A DNA stretch of 9,211 bases from Thiomonas sp. GTDB lineage: Bacteria; Pseudomonadota; Gammaproteobacteria; Burkholderiales; Burkholderiaceae_C. Numbering within the stretch: the first letter of the stretch is position 1; the number at the start of each line of letters is the position of its first letter. The DNA is taken from NCBI GenBank assembly GCA_027451915.1, contig DAIDHU010000160.1, positions 1-9,211 of the forward strand, given 5' to 3'. This document shows positions 5,574-9,211 of this stretch, one piece after another. A program made the translations under genes and the position numbers. The notes under the pieces were generated by a model. It was given only the letters and a program-made list of their open reading frames with translations, searched no databases and was not told where the DNA came from.

Positions 5574-8500
5574 ATGGCATCCGACGTTTCCGTACCGCGA
5601 CTGTTGCGGCGCAGGGTGCTGTGGCTGCTGGTGCTGGGCGTGGTGCTGGCCTGGGCCATCGATGCCTTCGTGCACACGCCGGTGGAAGTGCTGCCCAGCT
5701 TCGATTTCCCGCAGATCAGCGTCACCGCGCATCTGCCCGGCACCACCGCCACCGAGCTGGAGCATCTGGTGGTGCAGCCCCTGGAGGGCCAGATCCTGAC
5801 CCTCAGCGGCCTGCGCAGCGTGCGCTCGGTGATGGGCAACGGCACGGTCGAGGTCGACGTGCGATTCCGCCAGGGAAGCAGCGCCCAGGCGGACCTGCTG
5901 GCCGTCAACAGCGCCATCGACCGCGCCCGCGCGCGCCTGCCGTCGCAGGCGCATCCGGTGGCGCAGGTCATGGGCAATGCCATCAACGAGGTGGCCGACT
6001 ACACGGCGCGCATCCCCTCGGGCATCGCGCCGGCCCGGGTGCAGCGCGCCATCCAGGCCGATATCGCACCGGCCCTGCGCGCGATCCCCGGCGTGCAGTT
6101 CGTGCACGTGTATGGCGCCGGCGACGAGGCGTTGTGGATCCAGCCCGATCTGGGCGCGATGCGCCGCTACGACGTGGGGGTGCAGGCCATGGTGCGGGCC
6201 GTGCGGGCCCAGGTGCTGCTCGAGCCGGCCGGCTACCTGACCCTGGGGCACAACGACGTGCTGCTCGAGGCGCGCAAGCTGCCGGTGCATATCCGCCAGC
6301 TCGAGGCCGTCCCCGTGGCCACGCCCCGGGGCCCGATTCCGCTGCGCGCGCTGGCGCGCGTCGAACGCTCGGCCATGCCCACGCACAACGCGGTGAGTCT
6401 GGACGGCCGGCCCAGCGTGGCCGTCACCGTGATCAAGCAGCCGGGCGCCTCCACGCGCGTGGTCACGCGCGCCGTGCAGGCCGCGCTGGAGCAAAGCCTG
6501 CGCGAACTTCCGCCAGGCGTGCGCTGGGTGCGCACCTACGACCAGGGGCACCTGGTGGGCATCGTCGGCGCGGATCTGGGGCGCAACCTGCTGATCGGAG
6601 CCCTGCTGGCCGTGGCCATGCTGTTCTGGGTGCTGGGAGCCGGGCGGGGGGTGTTCGTGCTGGCCCTGAGCATTCCGCTGTCGCTGGCCATCGCCATCGC
6701 CGCGCTGCACGCCTTCGGGCAAAGCCTGAACCTGATGACCTTCGGGGCCTTGACGGTGGCGGTCGGCCTGCTGGCCGACGACGCGATCATCGTGCTCGAG
6801 AGCATCCACCACCGCTGGGAGGCGGGCGACGCGCACTGGCAGGGTGTCTGGTCGGGTCTGCGCGGCATCGTCGTGCCCGACATCACCGGCACCCTGACCA
6901 ACGTGGCCATCTACGTGCCCCTGCTGTTCGTCGGGGGCATCGTGGGGCTGTTTTTCATACCCTTCTCGCTGGCGATGATCCTGGCGCTGCTGGCGTCGCT
7001 GCTCGTGTCGCTGACCCTGATTCCCCTGGGCTTGGGTTTTCTCGGCGCGCGCGCGTGCGGCGGGGCCGGCAGCGGCCGGCGCCTGATGCGGGGGCTGCAG
7101 CACGCCAACGAACATTTGTTCGACTGGGTTGCCCGCGCGCCCCGCACCAGCCTGGCGCTGACCTTCGGCGTGCTGCTGCTCAGCCTGCTCGGGCTGATGC
7201 TGGTGCCCATCAATTTCCTGCCGCTGCCCAACGAGGGTGCGCTGCTGGAGTCCTTCACGCTGCCGCCCGGGGCCTCGCTGCTCGACACCCGCGCGGCCGT
7301 GCGCCACATCTCGCGGCGCCTGCTGCGAGACCCCGCGGTGGCGCATGTGTACGCGCGCATCGGCTCCTCGGCGTCGACCACCTACACCGAGCCGGCCTAC
7401 GCCGGCGAGATCCAGGTGGCGCTCAAGCCCGGGGTGAGTGTCAACGCCCTCGACTCCATCGGCCAGCGCATCCGGCGCGAGTCCGCGTTGCCGGGGGTGC
7501 AACTGGCGGTGGATACGCCGACCATCGAGCGCCTGGGCGAGAGTCTGTCGGGCCTGCCACAGCCCTTCGTGATCCATGTGTTCGGTGCCCGCGTGCCCGA
7601 GCTGCGCGCCATCGCCGAGCAGATCACCGCGCGCCTGCGCCGCGTTCCAGCGCTGGCCGATGTGTTCGACAACGACGGCTACCCGGTCACGCAACTCAGC
7701 ATCGAGCCCATCACCGAGGCGCTGGCGGTGCACGGACTGACGCCGGAGTCCCTGTACCGGCAGATCGACGCGCTGATCAACGGGCAGGTGATCAGCCGGG
7801 TGCCCGACGGCAACGTGCCGCTCGCCCTGTACCTGCGCCTGGCGGACGCCCCCCAGCGCACGGTCGGGGAGCTGGCCTCGCTGCCCATCCGCACCGCAGA
7901 AGGCCAATGGACCCCGCTGGGCCAGCTGGCACGCCTGCGCCTGGAGTCGACACCCAACCAGATCCGCCACATCGCGGGTGCGCGCGCGCTGGACGTCCTG
8001 GCCACGCCCACCGGGCCGCTGGGCAGCACCGAGGCCCGGGCGCGGCAGGCTCTGCGCGGCCTGAAACTGCCCGCCGGCTACCGCATCGCCTTCGGCGGGC
8101 TCGCCGCCCAGCTCGAGCAGGCCGCGCTGAGCCTGCTGGTGGCGACCCTGGCGGCCTTCGCCATCATGGTGGGCATCCTGCTGCTTCAGTTCGAAGGGCT
8201 GCTGATTCCCGGCATCCTGCTGCTGGAGATCCCGCTGGCGCTGACCGGCGGCACGGTGGCGCTGGTGCTCAGTGGCGTGGGGCTCAACGCCACCGGCATG
8301 ATCGGTTTCCTCACCCTGGTGGGCATCGGGCTGCGTCACTCCATCGTGCTGCTCGACCGCGCGCGCGCCAACGAGAACGCCGGCATGGCGCTGGAGCAGG
8401 CGGTGCGCGAGGCCATCCAGGTGCGCTTTCGGCCCATCGTGCTGACCGCGGCCACCGCCATGCTGGGCATGCTGCCCACCGCGCTGGGCCTGGGCGAGGG

Positions 8501-8633
8501 CGCCGCTCCCGAGCAGGGCCTGGCGGTGGTGATCCTGGGCGGCCTGTTGTGGAGCGCGCTGCGCTCGACCAACCTGATCCCGGCGCTGTACCTGCACTGG
8601 CGCCGCAAGCAGCTGGCACGCCAGGCCTCCTGA
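5574..8633 (+). CDS. RND-family efflux permease (AcrB/CusA-type inner-membrane pump)
   Basis: A 1019-residue, full-length RND pump starting 7 bases after the adaptor. Twelve helices can be placed: one near 10-30, a block at about 338-487, one near 525-545, and a block at about 845-1008. Two large periplasmic regions lie between, beginning TPVEVLPSFDFPQISVTAHLPGTTATELEHLVVQPLE and INFLPLPNEGALLESFTLPPG. The fourth helix has GLLADDAIIVLE with D402-D403, equivalent to the proton-relay pair D407-D408 of AcrB. The AcrB K940 position is R921, followed by H922 instead of Asn. The NEG motif after helix seven (553-555) recalls CusA/CzcA-type pumps (DEG), so the protein mixes drug-pump and metal-pump features and its substrate cannot be named. 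Helix twelve contains an unusual arginine (R997) and asparagine (N1000). It needs an outer-membrane partner not encoded here. Expression is probably controlled by the upstream repressor-protease pair. Confidence 0.93.
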   Translation: MASDVSVPRLLRRRVLWLLVLGVVLAWAIDAFVHTPVEVLPSFDFPQISVTAHLPGTTATELEHLVVQPLEGQILTLSGLRSVRSVMGNGTVEVDVRFRQGSSAQADLLAVNSAIDRARARLPSQAHPVAQVMGNAINEVADYTARIPSGIAPARVQRAIQADIAPALRAIPGVQFVHVYGAGDEALWIQPDLGAMRRYDVGVQAMVRAVRAQVLLEPAGYLTLGHNDVLLEARKLPVHIRQLEAVPVATPRGPIPLRALARVERSAMPTHNAVSLDGRPSVAVTVIKQPGASTRVVTRAVQAALEQSLRELPPGVRWVRTYDQGHLVGIVGADLGRNLLIGALLAVAMLFWVLGAGRGVFVLALSIPLSLAIAIAALHAFGQSLNLMTFGALTVAVGLLADDAIIVLESIHHRWEAGDAHWQGVWSGLRGIVVPDITGTLTNVAIYVPLLFVGGIVGLFFIPFSLAMILALLASLLVSLTLIPLGLGFLGARACGGAGSGRRLMRGLQHANEHLFDWVARAPRTSLALTFGVLLLSLLGLMLVPINFLPLPNEGALLESFTLPPGASLLDTRAAVRHISRRLLRDPAVAHVYARIGSSASTTYTEPAYAGEIQVALKPGVSVNALDSIGQRIRRESALPGVQLAVDTPTIERLGESLSGLPQPFVIHVFGARVPELRAIAEQITARLRRVPALADVFDNDGYPVTQLSIEPITEALAVHGLTPESLYRQIDALINGQVISRVPDGNVPLALYLRLADAPQRTVGELASLPIRTAEGQWTPLGQLARLRLESTPNQIRHIAGARALDVLATPTGPLGSTEARARQALRGLKLPAGYRIAFGGLAAQLEQAALSLLVATLAAFAIMVGILLLQFEGLLIPGILLLEIPLALTGGTVALVLSGVGLNATGMIGFLTLVGIGLRHSIVLLDRARANENAGMALEQAVREAIQVRFRPIVLTAATAMLGMLPTALGLGEGAAPEQGLAVVILGGLLWSALRSTNLIPALYLHWRRKQLARQAS

Positions 8634-8634
8634 G

Positions 8635-8663
8635 ACCGCGGCTGCCGGCGCGGGCAGGGCGGT
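8635..8663. terminator. Imperfect hairpin in the convergent intergenic region
   Basis: ACCGC pairs with GCGGT at the ends, and CTGCC pairs with GGCAG inside, with a 2/1-base internal loop and a six-base GGCGCG apical loop. It sits between the stops of the pump gene and the convergent transporter gene, so it could serve both. The plus-strand tail is only TTT, so it is a weak match to an intrinsic terminator and may instead act as a 3' stabilising stem. Confidence 0.4.
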
Positions 8664-8664
8664 T

Positions 8665-9211
8665 TCAGCTTGCAGCGCGGGGCCGATGGCGGTTCGCGGG
8701 ACGGCCAGGGTGGGTCTCCTGCGCGCGCAGCAGCACCCAGGCGCCGGAGGCCAGCAGCCACGCGGCGCTGACCCAGAAGGCTGGCTCGATGGCGCCGCGC
8801 GCCGGCGCGACCAGCCCGAGTACCAGCGCGCCGATGGCGTAGCCGGTGTCGCGCCAATAGCGGTAGGTGCCCAGCGCCGAGCTGCGCCAGCTGGGGTGGG
8901 CGATGTCGGCCACCGAGGCGATCAGGTTCGGGTAGAGCAGGGCCATGCCCACTCCCATGACCACGGCGCTGGCCGCCCAGGCCGCGAAGCCGCTCACCAG
9001 CACCGCACAGGCCACGCCGGCCGCGAGCAGCCATAGCCCGGCCACCACGGGACGCTTGCGCCCGATGCGGTCCGACAGCGGCCCGGTCCACAGCTGGGAC
9101 GCGCCCCAGCTCAGCCCGTACACCCCGGTGACCCAGCCGACGCGCACCAGGTCCAGCCCGTGGCCGTGCAGGTACAGGGGGAACAGCACCCACAGCAAGG
9201 TGTCGGCGACC
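8665..9211 (-). CDS. Major facilitator superfamily transporter (partial, C-terminal half)
   Basis: The last 181 codons of a membrane transporter; the gene enters from the right edge with no start codon in view. Hydrophobic helices alternate with short loops. The loop GPLSDRIGRKRPVV, about 43 residues into the visible part, is the MFS motif A repeat (GxLaDrxGrkr). Since only about four helices follow it (LWLLAAGVACAVLVSG, AASAVVMGVGMALLYPN, YAIGALVLGLVA, FWVSAAWLLASGAWVLL), it is probably the loop between helices 8 and 9, making this the second half of a twelve-helix protein. The visible DTLLWVLFPLYL would then be helix seven. The substrate cannot be predicted. The tail is short, basic and probably cytoplasmic. 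It converges on the efflux operon and is likely an independent unit. Confidence 0.88.
   Translation of the reverse strand, partial: VADTLLWVLFPLYLHGHGLDLVRVGWVTGVYGLSWGASQLWTGPLSDRIGRKRPVVAGLWLLAAGVACAVLVSGFAAWAASAVVMGVGMALLYPNLIASVADIAHPSWRSSALGTYRYWRDTGYAIGALVLGLVAPARGAIEPAFWVSAAWLLASGAWVLLRAQETHPGRPANRHRPRAAS

Noticed and set aside
5295..8597. An 1100-codon open frame on the minus strand opposite the pump gene
   Set aside because: Its translation is histidine/glutamine/arginine-rich low-complexity sequence with no domain, while the plus strand encodes a complete RND permease. Long antisense frames are expected in DNA this GC-rich.
9196..9198. TTG as the true start of the minus-strand transporter
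   Set aside because: The frame stays open to the window edge, and the visible part matches only the second half of an MFS protein, so the start lies outside.

Overview
The window is very GC-rich, gap-free bacterial DNA with densely packed genes. It carries a CheY start, a FliL homologue, a GGDEF protein with a beta-proteobacterial-looking N-terminal region, and a tripartite-type RND pump. Together these suggest a motile Gram-negative bacterium, most likely a beta-proteobacterium of the Burkholderiales type. That placement is inferred from protein style and base composition; no rRNA or other marker is present to confirm it.

Left part (1-3175), motility and c-di-GMP signalling. The first 141 bases are the 5' end of a cheY-like gene on the minus strand, starting at TTG behind a good Shine-Dalgarno and a possible sigma-28 promoter. 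A 356-base non-coding divergent region follows. Then come, on the plus strand, a 578-residue cytosolic diguanylate cyclase (GGEEF active site, intact RxxD inhibitory site), a stand-alone fliL that is not followed by fliM/fliN, and a 98-residue protein I do not recognise. A 17-base inverted repeat lies between the last two.

Central part (3196-8633), a tightly packed four-gene operon. A perfect 20-base palindrome overlaps a TATGAT -10-like hexamer just before a BlaI/MecI-family repressor gene. The repressor gene overlaps a BlaR1-like M56 zinc metallopeptidase gene (HERAH motif, membrane segments, no penicillin-binding sensor domain). That gene overlaps by one base a periplasmic adaptor (HlyD/MFP type), which is followed 7 bases later by a 1019-residue RND permease. 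No beta-lactamase and no outer-membrane factor is encoded here. The simplest reading is that a membrane protease senses an envelope or toxic-compound signal, inactivates the repressor, and switches on an efflux pump. This BlaI/BlaR-type control of an RND pump is the most interesting feature of the window.

Right part (8634-9211). A 31-base convergent intergenic region can form an imperfect hairpin. It is followed by the 3' half of an MFS transporter gene on the minus strand, which continues past the window edge.
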